DNA from: Oceanirhabdus seepicola | GTDB lineage: Bacteria; Bacillota; Clostridia; Clostridiales; Clostridiaceae | Reading direction: 5' to 3' | NCBI RefSeq assembly: GCF_023684385.1 | Contig: NZ_JAGSOJ010000001.1 | Coordinates: 1,139,146-1,203,145, forward strand | Length of the DNA stretch: 64,000 nucleotides | Shown: piece after piece, positions 42,271 through 51,626 of the stretch | How the letters are laid out: each line of letters begins with the position of its first letter | How positions within the stretch are numbered: position 1 is the first letter of the stretch | Notes under the pieces: model-generated | Databases searched by the model: none | The model's input: only the letters and a program-made list of their open reading frames with translations | What the model was told of the DNA's origin: nothing | Translations under genes and position numbers: made by a program

Positions 42271-43713
42271 TTACAAATCAAGTCTTCCAACTGCAGTAAA
42301 GTCTTTTAAAGTAAAAGATACATTAATAAAGAATTCCATCTTAATTCCACTCTCAATAAATGAGAAACGATATTTAACTACATAAGGTGTTTCTACATAG
42401 ATAACATGTAGTTCTAATTCAGAATTGCTCAACCATTTAGCATATGATATGTACTTCTGATTATGAGATTGAATATCTTTTATAAACATTCCTTTATGGT
42501 GAACAGGTTCAGAAAAATCAAATTTGACTTTATACTCCAGATTATCCGAATTAATTGTACTCATAATGAGCTCTTGTCCATTTTGATTAAACATAACTTT
42601 CTTTATTCCATTAGGATTATCATCAATTATATAAGCGCAATTATTAAGTTGTTGTATTCCAACAGGTATATCCCTAAAACTTGGAGCAGTATATTCTAAT
42701 GAATTTAGTTTATTTTTAAGCTCATTATAATAATTCCTATGAAGATTTTCCTCAATATAATCTGAATCAAGTAAATGCTTATAAATATATTTAAGCAATT
42801 TTTCTGTTTTAGTTCCTTTAGATGTTGCAACAACTATAATATTCTTTTCAGGTACCACTAAACAAATCTGCCCAAATGCACCATCCAATCTGAAATAATT
42901 ATCTTGACCTATATGTATCTGGTATCCATAATGTAGGCCAGAGTATATTCTATTTTCTTTGTCCCTTTCAGTATGTTTAAACACATGTGGCGATGTAGCC
43001 TCATTAATATATGATTGTGATAGAATCCTTTTCCCTTGATAAATTCCTTTATTTAATAACATAACACCGATCTTTGCCATAGATTCTGGTGCAAGACTTA
43101 ACCCCATTCCACCAGCAGTCATACCCGATGGGCAAGTTTCCCATTGTGGCTTTGGTATATCCAGAGGTTTAAATAGATGGTCATTTAAAAACTCTAATAA
43201 ACTCTGCCCTGTTGCTTTTTCAACAAGAGCTGATAACATATGAGATCCATGAGTACTATAACGATAATAAGTGCCTGGCTCATGAGGAAAGTTCTGTGCT
43301 AAAAACGCCTTTACCCAGTCTTTTTGAGAATACAGCATTTCATAAGTATTATCATGAATACCTGAAGTCATAGTTAATAGATGTTTAACTTTTATTTTGC
43401 TTAAATTATCACTTATTTCTTCTGGGAGTTTATCAGGAAAATATGAAATTACTTTATCTTCAATATTAAGATATCCTTTATCCGCTGCAATCCCAACTCC
43501 AAGAGAAGCAAAAGATTTTGTCATAGAAAACAGTAGCTGCTGATCTTCTAATTTATAAGGTCTTTTACTAAACTGTGCAAGAATATTATTATCATGTAAT
43601 AACATAAAGGTCTTTAAATTAATCTCTTCATCCTGCTCTGTAACTTCAATAAAATCTAATATAGCCTTGGATGATATCCCGTAATTTTCTGGTATATCCT
43701 TCTTAAAACGCAT
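42271..43713 (-). CDS. Beta-lactamase-family serine hydrolase
   Basis: A 480-residue class-C-like serine hydrolase. SxxK is FSMTKSFASLG, the YxN-like motif is YRYSTHGSHM, and a beta-strand region LDGAFGQICLVVPEKN is typical. The C-terminal 130 residues form an extra beta-rich domain. Family members are PBP4*-type esterases or D-aminopeptidases rather than true beta-lactamases. No signal peptide, so a cytosolic role is likely. AAAAGGGG lies upstream. Confidence 0.87.
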   Translation of the reverse strand: MRFKKDIPENYGISSKAILDFIEVTEQDEEINLKTFMLLHDNNILAQFSKRPYKLEDQQLLFSMTKSFASLGVGIAADKGYLNIEDKVISYFPDKLPEEISDNLSKIKVKHLLTMTSGIHDNTYEMLYSQKDWVKAFLAQNFPHEPGTYYRYSTHGSHMLSALVEKATGQSLLEFLNDHLFKPLDIPKPQWETCPSGMTAGGMGLSLAPESMAKIGVMLLNKGIYQGKRILSQSYINEATSPHVFKHTERDKENRIYSGLHYGYQIHIGQDNYFRLDGAFGQICLVVPEKNIIVVATSKGTKTEKLLKYIYKHLLDSDYIEENLHRNYYNELKNKLNSLEYTAPSFRDIPVGIQQLNNCAYIIDDNPNGIKKVMFNQNGQELIMSTINSDNLEYKVKFDFSEPVHHKGMFIKDIQSHNQKYISYAKWLSNSELELHVIYVETPYVVKYRFSFIESGIKMEFFINVSFTLKDFTAVGRLDL

Positions 43714-43776
43714 TAATAATACCCCTTTTCTTTTGAATAATGCTTCATATATTGATTTAATTCTATATTTGATTCT

Positions 43777-43881
43777 TATAGAGATTCCAACTCAAATCTT
43801 AATTTATACATGTCCATAACTCGTTGATTCGTCGAGATTTTGGAACATGTATAAATTAATTTTCGTACTGGAATCTCTATA
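43777..43881 (-). repeat. Palindromic MITE-like element, copy 2
   Basis: A 105-bp copy of the 7805-7935 element, opposite orientation: ends TATAGAGATTCC/GGAATCTCTATA and the same inner blocks (GTTCCAAAATCTC, GAGTTATGGACA on the minus strand). Its right end supplies the TAG stop of the DUF1028 gene at 43877-43879. Confidence 0.65.
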
Positions 43882-44818
43882 TATTATTTAATATTTGATA
43901 AAGGTATTCATCAGATTCTGCTTTTGCATTTCTAATCCCAACCTCTTTCCAAATTGGACTGATTGAAATTACGCTTTTTAACAAAGAAATTCCTTCATCC
44001 TCTAATCCAGCCTTTAATAAACTATTAGCATAATAAAATTGGTGTTGTATTCTACTATCCTTATTAGGAATATTATTTAAATTATTATTAAACTGTTCTT
44101 TTGATAAGGTTACTTTTTTATTATCCAATGGTTTTTCACTAAGCATCTTATTAGCATTAATAATACAATCATTAGCTTTCTTTAAGTTAATAAGCCTTCT
44201 GAGTTCCTTTAAAGGTTTAGGATTATCATACACTTTGAAATCATAAAAATACCCTAACCAGGGTTTATCTATTAGTTCAGATGTAACTATAGTGATTGCA
44301 GCAGATTGTGGTCCATGAACATCTCCGCCTTGGGATTCAGCAGCTTCCATTGCCTCCATAATACAGTCAACTAATTCACCATCACATTTCTCAAATGCCT
44401 TCCCCATTGCATCCCATACCGTATCCTTAAGCATCATATTAGCTTGGCATGAATAATGTTTACCTATTTTATGACCTGCATCTCCAGTACATTTGCTTCC
44501 TGTGTGTGTGCACATGTTTCCCATTGCATCCATAATAGCTACTTGTCTATATTCTGAACCTGAATCCTGTTCAGTCAAATCTTTTAGTATTTCTCTTGGA
44601 AGTTTACCTTGTCGCATCATTTTAATACCTTCAAAAGCGTAAAGTTGATTGGTATATGCTTGTGTTGCTATAACTCCTATACCGGGTTCATCCCAAGTCA
44701 CACGGTTACATGCAGCAAAATTGTGAGTTTGCATTCCTACCCCCAATTGCTTTTTTATAGGATCAAATGCCACTATTGAATATGTATTTGTAAACTCTGA
44801 AAAGTTTATCTTTTCCAT
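43877..44818 (-). CDS. DUF1028 family protein
   Basis: A 313-residue protein. The first 210 residues are DUF1028, an Ntn-hydrolase-like fold: NTYSIVAFDPIKKQLGVGMQ, WDEPGIGVIATQAYTNQLY, RQVAIMDAMGNMCTHTGSKC and YSCQANMML. The C-terminal 100 residues look like TPR-like helices. Activity is not established for the family. The last codons abut, and the stop lies inside, a palindromic repeat element, so the C-terminus may have been altered by insertion. GAGGTG precedes the ATG. Confidence 0.85.
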   Translation of the reverse strand: MEKINFSEFTNTYSIVAFDPIKKQLGVGMQTHNFAACNRVTWDEPGIGVIATQAYTNQLYAFEGIKMMRQGKLPREILKDLTEQDSGSEYRQVAIMDAMGNMCTHTGSKCTGDAGHKIGKHYSCQANMMLKDTVWDAMGKAFEKCDGELVDCIMEAMEAAESQGGDVHGPQSAAITIVTSELIDKPWLGYFYDFKVYDNPKPLKELRRLINLKKANDCIINANKMLSEKPLDNKKVTLSKEQFNNNLNNIPNKDSRIQHQFYYANSLLKAGLEDEGISLLKSVISISPIWKEVGIRNAKAESDEYLYQILNNI

Positions 44819-44989
44819 GTATCATCACCTCAAAATTATGTATTTATATCTTAACATTATAAAGCTCTAGAATATCAATATTTATCTAACATTTTATTTA
44901 ACTCTTAAACTTAACGATATACATATCATACCATATTATGAAACATATCCAGCAATATAATAATTCCAAATCTGAGCAAAAAAATAAAA

Positions 44990-45009
44990 GGTAATACAAA
45001 AGTACTACC
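44990..45009 (-). terminator. Terminator of the metallophosphoesterase gene
   Basis: GGTAATAC/GTACTACC hairpin (one mismatch) with a 4-base loop, followed on the minus strand by TTTTATTTTTTT. Confidence 0.65.
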
Positions 45010-45071
45010 TTAGATGTAAAAAAATAAGCACCATTACATGTGATAATTTCTTTATAACATTCTTCAATTTC

Positions 45072-46037
45072 CTAAAGAATAAAACTGTCTATACAGTTTT
45101 CATTTATATCATATACTTTAAAAAATACATTATCTCCAATAATATTTACAATCATATAATGGTACACACCAAGAGGACCAAATGCACAATTTTCAAGGTT
45201 GTCCCCTCCAGCGTAAAGAGGTGCCCCACAACTTCCTACCGTTAGCTGATTAAACTGATTTTCCACCACTAGTTTATTTTTTTCATAAAATAGTGCATTG
45301 CTTATAACCCTTCGGCAGTAGAAGTGCTCGTGTCCCATAAAAACAGCTGATATATTATTTTGGCCAAGAATTTCGCATAGACTTTCCCTCTGATAGGGAT
45401 TAATGGATGTTCTATCCACGTTGCCGAATATTGGAACATGAAACATAATAAAATTGTGTTGTTTGTCACTTGCTTTCAATACTTCCTTTAGCCATACCTG
45501 CTGGTCATGTGGTATTCCATAAAGAACTGTTGTTATATCAGTATCAACATTTTTCCACCTACTATTTAATACTATAAAACGTGAATTCCCATAATCGAAA
45601 TAGTATACAGTTTTACCATAACCCTTCAGCATCTCATTACAACATCTACCAGGCGGCAAATAGTCAAAAACCATATTAAATGCTTTTTCACTTTCATTTA
45701 GAGGTATATCGCAACTTATATCGTGATTCCCAATACATGGATATAAGAATTCTTCAATATTTACTTCAGGAAAAATATTTTTTACAATGCCTTTCCAATA
45801 ATTTAACCAATGTACCATAAAACAAGTACATGGTTTTATTCCATGTGTCCATCTTCCACTTATCATATCGCCTCCGAACAGTATAAATTCTGGCTGATGA
45901 TATTTCTTCAAATGTCTTAAAATATTAGTAAACACTTTTTCATTTATTTGATCATTAACATCCTTCCCATAACCTCTGCTATCGCCCATTACTGCAAATT
46001 GAACATTATCACTAGCATACTCATTCCAATGAGTCAT
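45072..46037 (-). CDS. Calcineurin-like metallophosphoesterase
   Basis: A 321-residue phosphoesterase with all five blocks: FAVMGDSRG, LFGGDMISG, GNHD, MFHVPIFG and GHEHFY. It lacks a signal peptide. Members cleave phosphomonoesters or diesters; the substrate is unknown. The ATG at 46037 has GGAGG seven bases upstream; an ATG 25 codons earlier has no ribosome site and would add an unrelated hydrophobic stretch. Confidence 0.9.
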   Translation of the reverse strand: MTHWNEYASDNVQFAVMGDSRGYGKDVNDQINEKVFTNILRHLKKYHQPEFILFGGDMISGRWTHGIKPCTCFMVHWLNYWKGIVKNIFPEVNIEEFLYPCIGNHDISCDIPLNESEKAFNMVFDYLPPGRCCNEMLKGYGKTVYYFDYGNSRFIVLNSRWKNVDTDITTVLYGIPHDQQVWLKEVLKASDKQHNFIMFHVPIFGNVDRTSINPYQRESLCEILGQNNISAVFMGHEHFYCRRVISNALFYEKNKLVVENQFNQLTVGSCGAPLYAGGDNLENCAFGPLGVYHYMIVNIIGDNVFFKVYDINENCIDSFIL

Positions 46038-46241
46038 TTTTATACCTCCATCAAGATTTATAAAAGGTATCTTTATACTACATTCTATGAAAAATATAAG
46101 TACAATGTTCATATACCTTTACATAATATAGAGGAATTCTGCCCAATTCTGTCGTCCTTTGTCAATTATTCTATATAAATTCTCTATCAAAAGTAAATTA
46201 TAATCTCATCTCTTAGAACATGATAATTCTATTAAAAGAAA

Positions 46242-46285
46242 AAGCTTGCACAATCCTGCACTTTATGGCGGTGTTGTACAAGCTT
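46242..46285 (-). repeat. Core palindrome of the GGGGACGGTTC family
   Basis: AAGCTTGCACAA (46242-46253) and TTGTACAAGCTT (46274-46285) match the inner arms of the family; outer ends absent. Confidence 0.6.
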
Positions 46286-46320
46286 AATGTTTTTAAGAAA
46301 TACTAGAATTAATCTCCCAT

Positions 46321-46791
46321 TTATCCTCTTAAATCTGCAATCATTCTCTTTGGTTTCAATATCAACTCAAAAGCATCCTCAATGTTCTTACATACAATGT
46401 CAGCTTTCATTAAAGATTTTGCAGAACAACCTTCTGTCCCAATTACTATAATTGATATACTACAAGCTTCAAACATTTGTCCATCATTGAACCCATTTCC
46501 AATACATATGCAATTTTCAGCTCCAAGTTTTTGTGCTATTTCTCTTTTGTTTTCAGCAGCATTTGAGTTATCAAATATCTGTATTTCAATAGGCATATTA
46601 GCACATTGATTTCTTGCAGTACCATGGGTATCAGCAGTTACTAAATGTACACTTATTCCAGCTTTACTAATAGCCTCTATTTTCTCTTTTACTGCTGGGA
46701 TAACTTTACCATCACAAGCTATAGTTCCGTTATAGTCTAATAAAAGATTTTTAATTTTTATGGTTCCTCTTCCTGGTATATTAATTTCCAT
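46321..46791 (-). CDS. HAD-family hydrolase, soluble P-type-ATPase-like
   Basis: A 156-residue HAD protein. Motif I is LLDYNGT (nucleophile Asp, but the usual second Asp at +2 is Asn), motif II VTADTHG, motif III/IV GNGFNDGQMF. The set resembles the P domain of P-type ATPases found as lone proteins. The +2 change may lower phosphatase activity. The ATG at 46791 is chosen for GGAG nine bases upstream. Confidence 0.82.
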   Translation of the reverse strand: MEINIPGRGTIKIKNLLLDYNGTIACDGKVIPAVKEKIEAISKAGISVHLVTADTHGTARNQCANMPIEIQIFDNSNAAENKREIAQKLGAENCICIGNGFNDGQMFEACSISIIVIGTEGCSAKSLMKADIVCKNIEDAFELILKPKRMIADLRG

Positions 46792-46893
46792 TGTTAATAT
46801 CTCCAATCAATATCTAGTTATAAATCCATGCTATTAGTATAAATCGATTCTTTTCAAGTTACAACGTATCTCACTAGCAATGTGCCTAATGTT

Positions 46894-47562
46894 TTATTTA
46901 TTAATATTCTTCCTTATTTCCTCAACTAAATCTCCCATTGTTATATTCTTATCTTCAACTATTCTTCTTCTAGGTATAGATATTAATCTTCTTCTTTTCC
47001 CAGTAATTAATGTTTCCATAATTGAATAGTTAAGTTTATAATCTGATTCCTTACTTACTAGAATTCCCACAGTATCATTTCCACCATCTTTATACTCTAT
47101 AACATCACTAATTTTATTCCACTGAATTAACTTATAACCTGGAATCTTTAACCCATTCTTATTCAAAGTAATCATTCCAGCAGGATATTCTGAGTCATCC
47201 TTTTCTTTCTTTGTTATAAATTTATTAAGTAGAACAACTATACCTATTAATATTAACAATCCACCTAAAAGTAGTTCAAATCTTATGTGTAATATAATTG
47301 TACATAAAAATACAACAGTAACTATCCCAAGTGCAATACTAAGTAATCGTCTATAGTCTAAATACTCCAACAATCTCATTCCTTGTTTCTTCAAACGATT
47401 ATAATTCATATACAAAGATGGTACAACAGCTATCAGTACAAGGGTAGATGCATATTCAACTTCTTTCATACTAATATATAATACGCCTAGCCCTATGCAA
47501 AATATACTTATTATTATACTAGATAATATACTCATTCCTGAATTCTTATATTTAATTTCCAT
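46894..47562 (-). CDS. Two-to-four-TM membrane protein with PH-like tail, paralog 1
   Basis: A 222-residue membrane protein: TM segments near 12-30, 38-52, 72-92 and 95-112, then a soluble domain (ITLNKNGLKIPGYKLIQWNK, then a regular beta pattern) resembling bacterial PH-like/YcxB C-terminal domains. It has a paralog at 49731-50402 with matching KIPxYKxIxWxxIS and EYLDYxR elements. Function unknown. GAGAGGC precedes the ATG. Confidence 0.72.
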   Translation of the reverse strand: MEIKYKNSGMSILSSIIISIFCIGLGVLYISMKEVEYASTLVLIAVVPSLYMNYNRLKKQGMRLLEYLDYRRLLSIALGIVTVVFLCTIILHIRFELLLGGLLILIGIVVLLNKFITKKEKDDSEYPAGMITLNKNGLKIPGYKLIQWNKISDVIEYKDGGNDTVGILVSKESDYKLNYSIMETLITGKRRRLISIPRRRIVEDKNITMGDLVEEIRKNINK

Positions 47563-47687
47563 AATTGCCTCTCTTCATTATAGTATTTTTTAATATAGTA
47601 ACATTTTAATTTATTTACGTAAACTTGGCAAATCTTATGAAATTACATTATAATCTAAGTTTTAATAAATGTTGAATTAAATCCAAA

Positions 47688-47754
47688 AATCATCTAAAAA
47701 TTTTACAATTCATAGTTTATCATTATATAATAATATAAACTAAAATAGATGATT
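47688..47754 (+). promoter_or_regulatory. Promoter with nested inverted repeats before the OFA transporter
   Basis: TTTACA (47702-47707), 18-base spacer, TATAAT (47726-47731). Two inverted repeats surround it: AATCATCTA/TAGATGATT (47688-47696, 47746-47754) and TAGTTTAT/ATAAACTA inside. They could be operators or, since eight T follow, fold as a weak attenuator. Confidence 0.5.
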
Positions 47755-47787
47755 ATATTTTTTTTAATATTTTAAGGAGGATTTTTA

Positions 47788-48981
47788 ATGGGGAAGAAGG
47801 TTATGAATCGTTGGCTGGTTGTATTAGGTGCAGTGCTTCTTCAGTTATGTGTAGGAGCAATTTATTCATGGAGTTTGTTTAATCAACCTCTTATGGATAA
47901 ATTCGGTTGGGCAAAGAATGAAGCACTCCTTACATTTTCTATAGCGATTTTTGTATTTGCTTTTACAACAATTTTTTCTGGTAGACTTCAAGATAAAATT
48001 GGTCCTAGAAAAGTTGCATCAATTGGCGGTATCTTATACGGTGCGGGTTTAATATTAGCTTCAAAAGCAACTTCTATAATACTTTTATATATTTCTTTTG
48101 GTGTACTTGCAGGAATTGGGGTTGGATTTGTTTATGTTTGTCCACTTTCTACTTGTATCAAGTGGTTTCCAGAGAAAAAGGGATTTATAACTGGTATTGC
48201 AGTAGGGGCTTTTGGTCTTGGAAGTTTAGTTTTTAAATCTATAATTCAATATTTACTTGTTTCAAAAGGAGTTTCTGAAGCCTTCTTTTATTTAGGAATA
48301 ATCTTTGTGCTCATTATATTATTAGGAGCTCAATTATTAATACTTCCACCTGAAGGATATAGTACTAATACTAAAAATTCAATTAACTCTATAAAAGAAA
48401 ATAATTTTACTGTAAAAGAAATGATGAAAACTAAAGTATTTTATATTATTTGGGTAATGTATTTATTTGGATGTATAAGTGGACTTTTAGTAATAGGACT
48501 TGCAAAGGATATAGGTATCCAATTAGCTGGACTTGAACCTGCTGTAGCTGCAAATTCTGTAGCTATGATATCACTTTTCAATGCTGGTGGAAGACTTATT
48601 TGGGGAACTGCATCAGATAAACTAGGAAGAATAAAAGTAGTATTATTTATGTTTATAATAACAGCTATATGTATGATTATACTGAGCGTTATCCCTCTAA
48701 ATTTTGTGATATTTTTTGCTTGTCTTGCCGGTGTTTCATTTTGTTTTGGTGGTTTTCTTTCTGTATTACCTACCATTACAGGTGAGTTTTATGGTATTAA
48801 AAATTTAGGATCAAATTATGGACTTGTATATCAAGCATATGGAATAGCAGCCCTTGTCGGACCAATTATAGTCGCAAATGCTGGTGGACTTAAACCTACA
48901 TTTATGATTTCAGCAGTATTGGCTATCATCGGTGGAGCTATGACCTTTTTAGTAAAACAACCGGTAAAAACAAATGTATAA
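47788..48981 (+). CDS. MFS transporter, oxalate/formate antiporter (OFA) family
   Basis: A 397-residue 12-TM transporter. The OFA signature is GAVLLQLCVGAIYSWSLFNQ at the start, then SGRLQDKIGPRKVASIGG and GIGVGFVYVCPLSTCIKWFP. Known members carry oxalate/formate or pyruvate (YhjX-type) and similar small monocarboxylates. It stands alone on the plus strand with its own promoter and terminators. Substrate not determinable here. AAGGAGG supports the start. Confidence 0.9.
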   Translation: MGKKVMNRWLVVLGAVLLQLCVGAIYSWSLFNQPLMDKFGWAKNEALLTFSIAIFVFAFTTIFSGRLQDKIGPRKVASIGGILYGAGLILASKATSIILLYISFGVLAGIGVGFVYVCPLSTCIKWFPEKKGFITGIAVGAFGLGSLVFKSIIQYLLVSKGVSEAFFYLGIIFVLIILLGAQLLILPPEGYSTNTKNSINSIKENNFTVKEMMKTKVFYIIWVMYLFGCISGLLVIGLAKDIGIQLAGLEPAVAANSVAMISLFNAGGRLIWGTASDKLGRIKVVLFMFIITAICMIILSVIPLNFVIFFACLAGVSFCFGGFLSVLPTITGEFYGIKNLGSNYGLVYQAYGIAALVGPIIVANAGGLKPTFMISAVLAIIGGAMTFLVKQPVKTNV

Positions 48982-48986
48982 TTGAT

Positions 48987-49034
48987 GTTTCTGCCTTAGG
49001 GCAGAAACTATATCTTATTGTTCTTTAGAACAAT
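48987..49034 (+). terminator. Twin hairpins after the OFA transporter
   Basis: GTTTCTGCC/GGGCAGAAAC and TTATTGTTCT/AGAACAATAA follow the stop closely. Their first part resembles the hairpin after the dnaN-like gene (55218-55260). Confidence 0.55.
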
Positions 49035-49061
49035 AATTCACTACATACTATAAATATATTT

Positions 49062-49088
49062 AAAAGGAGATAGAATCCTCTCCTTTTT
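49062..49088 (+). terminator. Intrinsic terminator after the OFA transporter
   Basis: AAAAGGAGA/TCTCCTTTT with a 7-base loop and a T-run. Confidence 0.8.
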
Positions 49089-49143
49089 TTACATAATTTT
49101 ACACTCTGAAATATACTAATATAATGTTATTTAATGATGGTAT

Positions 49144-49689
49144 TTACATTTCAAGACCGTAGAATTGCACTTTCCATTTACCGTCTACCTTTTTTATTTC
49201 AAGATTAAGGTACTCATAATAATCATTGTTTTTTAAGCAAAACTCATACTCTGCATTTATCATATCGTCCTTAATGTCATCAGGGTCAAGCTTCAATATT
49301 AAGAATTCAACATCATCAAACATATTTTCTGTGTTATAATAATTATCTTTATCTTCTGGATTTAAGAGATAACTTTTCATAGTACTGACATCTCCACTGA
49401 GGTAAGCTTTTGTAAATTTCCATGCTACTACTTGAAAGTCATGTCCTTCTTTACTTTTTAAAAACTCATCTTTATGCTTAAGCCTTTCACACTCTTCATT
49501 TAAAGTATTTGTATTGGTTTTGTTATCGGTTTTATCTTCAGTTTTATCTTCGGTTTTGTTATTATTCTCTGCTATCGTACTTATCTCACTATTAGAAGTT
49601 TCTATGCTTACTTTCTTATTACTTCCACACCCTATTAGTAATCCGCTCACTATTAATATAGATATAAAAACAGTTAACTTTTTTTTCAT
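49144..49689 (-). CDS. Putative lipoprotein
   Basis: A 181-residue protein with a lipoprotein signal (LTVFISILIVSGLLIGCGSN; lipobox LIGC, Cys21), a low-complexity linker of Glu-Asp-Lys-Thr repeats (about residues 48-60), then a small alpha+beta domain resembling DUF4878-like NTF2-type folds (FTKAYLSGDVSTMKSYLLNP; KKVDGKWKVQFYGLE). It would be membrane-anchored outside the cell. Function unknown. GGGGGAGG precedes the ATG. Confidence 0.8.
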   Translation of the reverse strand: MKKKLTVFISILIVSGLLIGCGSNKKVSIETSNSEISTIAENNNKTEDKTEDKTDNKTNTNTLNEECERLKHKDEFLKSKEGHDFQVVAWKFTKAYLSGDVSTMKSYLLNPEDKDNYYNTENMFDDVEFLILKLDPDDIKDDMINAEYEFCLKNNDYYEYLNLEIKKVDGKWKVQFYGLEM

Positions 49690-49730
49690 TTTTCCTCCCC
49701 CTTAATTTCATATTCGAAAGCTAAAAATTT

Positions 49731-50402
49731 TTACCCTTTCATCTTCTCCTTTATTTCATCAACTAATTGAGAAGTATTTAACCCCCCTTTACATATTACT
49801 TTATTTTTAAATATGGTTATTAGCCTTACGTTTTTACCAAATAACCTATCTTCAAGTTTGATTTTTTTAATTTTATATGCTCTCTCACTAGATACCAATA
49901 CACCTATGATTGAACCTTCTCTTGTTTCATATTCTAAAACATTACTTATATCATCCCACTTGATAAATTTATATGCTGGAATCTTTATTCCCTCTTCATT
50001 AAGAATAATCTTATCACTAGGATAGCCTTCCTCTATTTCATTAGATTTTTTAAATAAATCTCCTACAAAAATCAAAATGATTGCCAAAATAATTAACAAT
50101 ATTCCCATAATATAATTAGCGTACTTACCTGAAATAGCTACACAAAATGCAATAATTCCAAACATTATTATTAACCATTTTGTAACACGCCCATAGTCTA
50201 AATAATCCACTATGCCCATACCTTTGTTTTTAATGTTCTTATAACGCATAAATTGCATAAACATATTTACTATCATTACAATTACAAAGATACTGCTATT
50301 ATTAGTGCTTTTATCATTGAAAATTATTAATCCCATTACAGCACATACTATAAAAACAATCCAATATACTCCGTTCTTTTGATCTTTATATTCAAATTCC
50401 AT
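49731..50402 (-). CDS. Membrane protein with PH-like tail, paralog 2
   Basis: A 223-residue paralog of the 46894-47562 protein: TM segments in the first 110 residues, DYLDYGRVTKW after TM2, then a soluble part with IILNEEGIKIPAYKFIKWDD. The ATG at 50402 is preferred for GGGGGATGGGG just upstream; upstream in-frame ATGs have no such site. The two paralogs are separated by a lipoprotein gene and a transporter. Confidence 0.7.
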   Translation of the reverse strand: MEFEYKDQKNGVYWIVFIVCAVMGLIIFNDKSTNNSSIFVIVMIVNMFMQFMRYKNIKNKGMGIVDYLDYGRVTKWLIIMFGIIAFCVAISGKYANYIMGILLIILAIILIFVGDLFKKSNEIEEGYPSDKIILNEEGIKIPAYKFIKWDDISNVLEYETREGSIIGVLVSSERAYKIKKIKLEDRLFGKNVRLITIFKNKVICKGGLNTSQLVDEIKEKMKG

Positions 50403-50434
50403 CCCCATCCCCCTTTCAACTAACATATAGACTT

Positions 50435-50473
50435 AGAGCTCGGCCATCTTTTTAAGTCTGATTGCCAAGCTCT
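50435..50473 (-). terminator. Hairpin after the 8-TM protein gene
   Basis: AGAGCTCGGC/GCCAAGCTCT (one mismatch) with a 19-base loop, close kin of the 15460-15498 hairpin. T-tract is weak, so termination is probable rather than certain. Confidence 0.5.
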
Positions 50474-50502
50474 ATTTATTCGTATATATCTTTATATTTA
50501 AT

Positions 50503-51345
50503 TTATCCCTGTAAAGGAATCTCATTATTCTTTAATCTCTTAAAGGTTCTCTCTGCCTTACCAGTATGCAACTGCCATGTATACCAAAAAGCATATGGAA
50601 CACAAACTATTGCATTTATAATTCCCCAATATTTTAAGACTTCAGCATTATGCCAACTTGATGCATCCATAAGACTTGGGAATAAATCTCCAAAACATGC
50701 ACGTATTAATAAATGTGTTGCTAATGTATAAACCCTAGCCATTATATATAACTCTGGTCTTCTCTTAACAAGAGGATATATCTCTGCTGCAAAGATTATA
50801 CAAAGTGATGCTGCGAAATATGCTCCAGTTTCTCCATATACAAAACATCCATTCCAAGTAGTATACAAAAAATTCCATCCTATTGTAGTATATGCAATTA
50901 CATCACTACTTTTACCCTTATAAATCTTCCAATACTTTGTTGGAAATGGTGCTGTAATACATAAAACTACTCCACAAACAACATTCATCATGTTTCCTAA
51001 CTGATAATCTTTAATAGTAGCTTCCATGATATTAAGCAATAGAACACCATATAATGTCCACATGACCCAACCTTTTTGTAGAAACTCCCATCCTTTACCT
51101 TTTCTATCTTCATAATTAGATGTTCTAGCAAGTCCAAATAAGATTATTGGTAATAAAATGCTTAATGTTTTAAACACTCTGAACCAACCCTCTATATTTC
51201 TTAGCCAAAGCGGAAAAGTAAATAAAGCTCCAATCCATATCCAATTAGATATCTTGTAGTGCTTTCTCATAAAATGTACAATCAAAATCAATAATGCAGT
51301 GTATCCCCCCATAGATAGTACATACTGCCAAACTGGTATTTCCAT
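50503..51345 (-). CDS. Polytopic membrane protein, possibly DUF5692
   Basis: A 280-residue protein with about eight hydrophobic segments and Trp-rich loops (NWIWIGALFTFPLWLRNIEGW; FMVRVYTLATHLL-like region). The wording recalls DUF5692, but I am not sure of that name. No transport or catalytic signature. GAGGGAG precedes the ATG. Ends at a hairpin. Confidence 0.6.
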   Translation of the reverse strand: MEIPVWQYVLSMGGYTALLILIVHFMRKHYKISNWIWIGALFTFPLWLRNIEGWFRVFKTLSILLPIILFGLARTSNYEDRKGKGWEFLQKGWVMWTLYGVLLLNIMEATIKDYQLGNMMNVVCGVVLCITAPFPTKYWKIYKGKSSDVIAYTTIGWNFLYTTWNGCFVYGETGAYFAASLCIIFAAEIYPLVKRRPELYIMARVYTLATHLLIRACFGDLFPSLMDASSWHNAEVLKYWGIINAIVCVPYAFWYTWQLHTGKAERTFKRLKNNEIPLQG

Positions 51346-51513
51346 ATTATCGCTCCCTCTTTATTATGTCATAGGCAAGTAAAATAAATTGCCTCATATC
51401 TATTCTGTATTTTACTCCTATTTACATATTTTTTCAAGTTTTTCATTAATTTATTATTTTATATTTATTATGTAGGCGCAGTTAAATCTAGTCTAAACAA
51501 ATTATATATTAAA

Positions 51514-51607
51514 GGGGACGGTTCATTAATTTATAAGAATACTTGCACCCTCAAATTTTATGTTTGATGTGCAAGCCTTCTGTAAATTTCTTATGAACCG
51601 TCCCTTT
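51514..51607 (+). repeat. GGGGACGGTTC palindromic repeat, copy B (complete)
   Basis: Left end GGGGACGGTTCATTAAT (51514-51530), core CTTGCAC...GTGCAAG, right end TTATGAACCGTCCCTTT (51591-51607). Both ends and core are present in 94 bp. Confidence 0.75.
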
Positions 51608-51626
51608 ATTAATTTTCCTGGATAAA

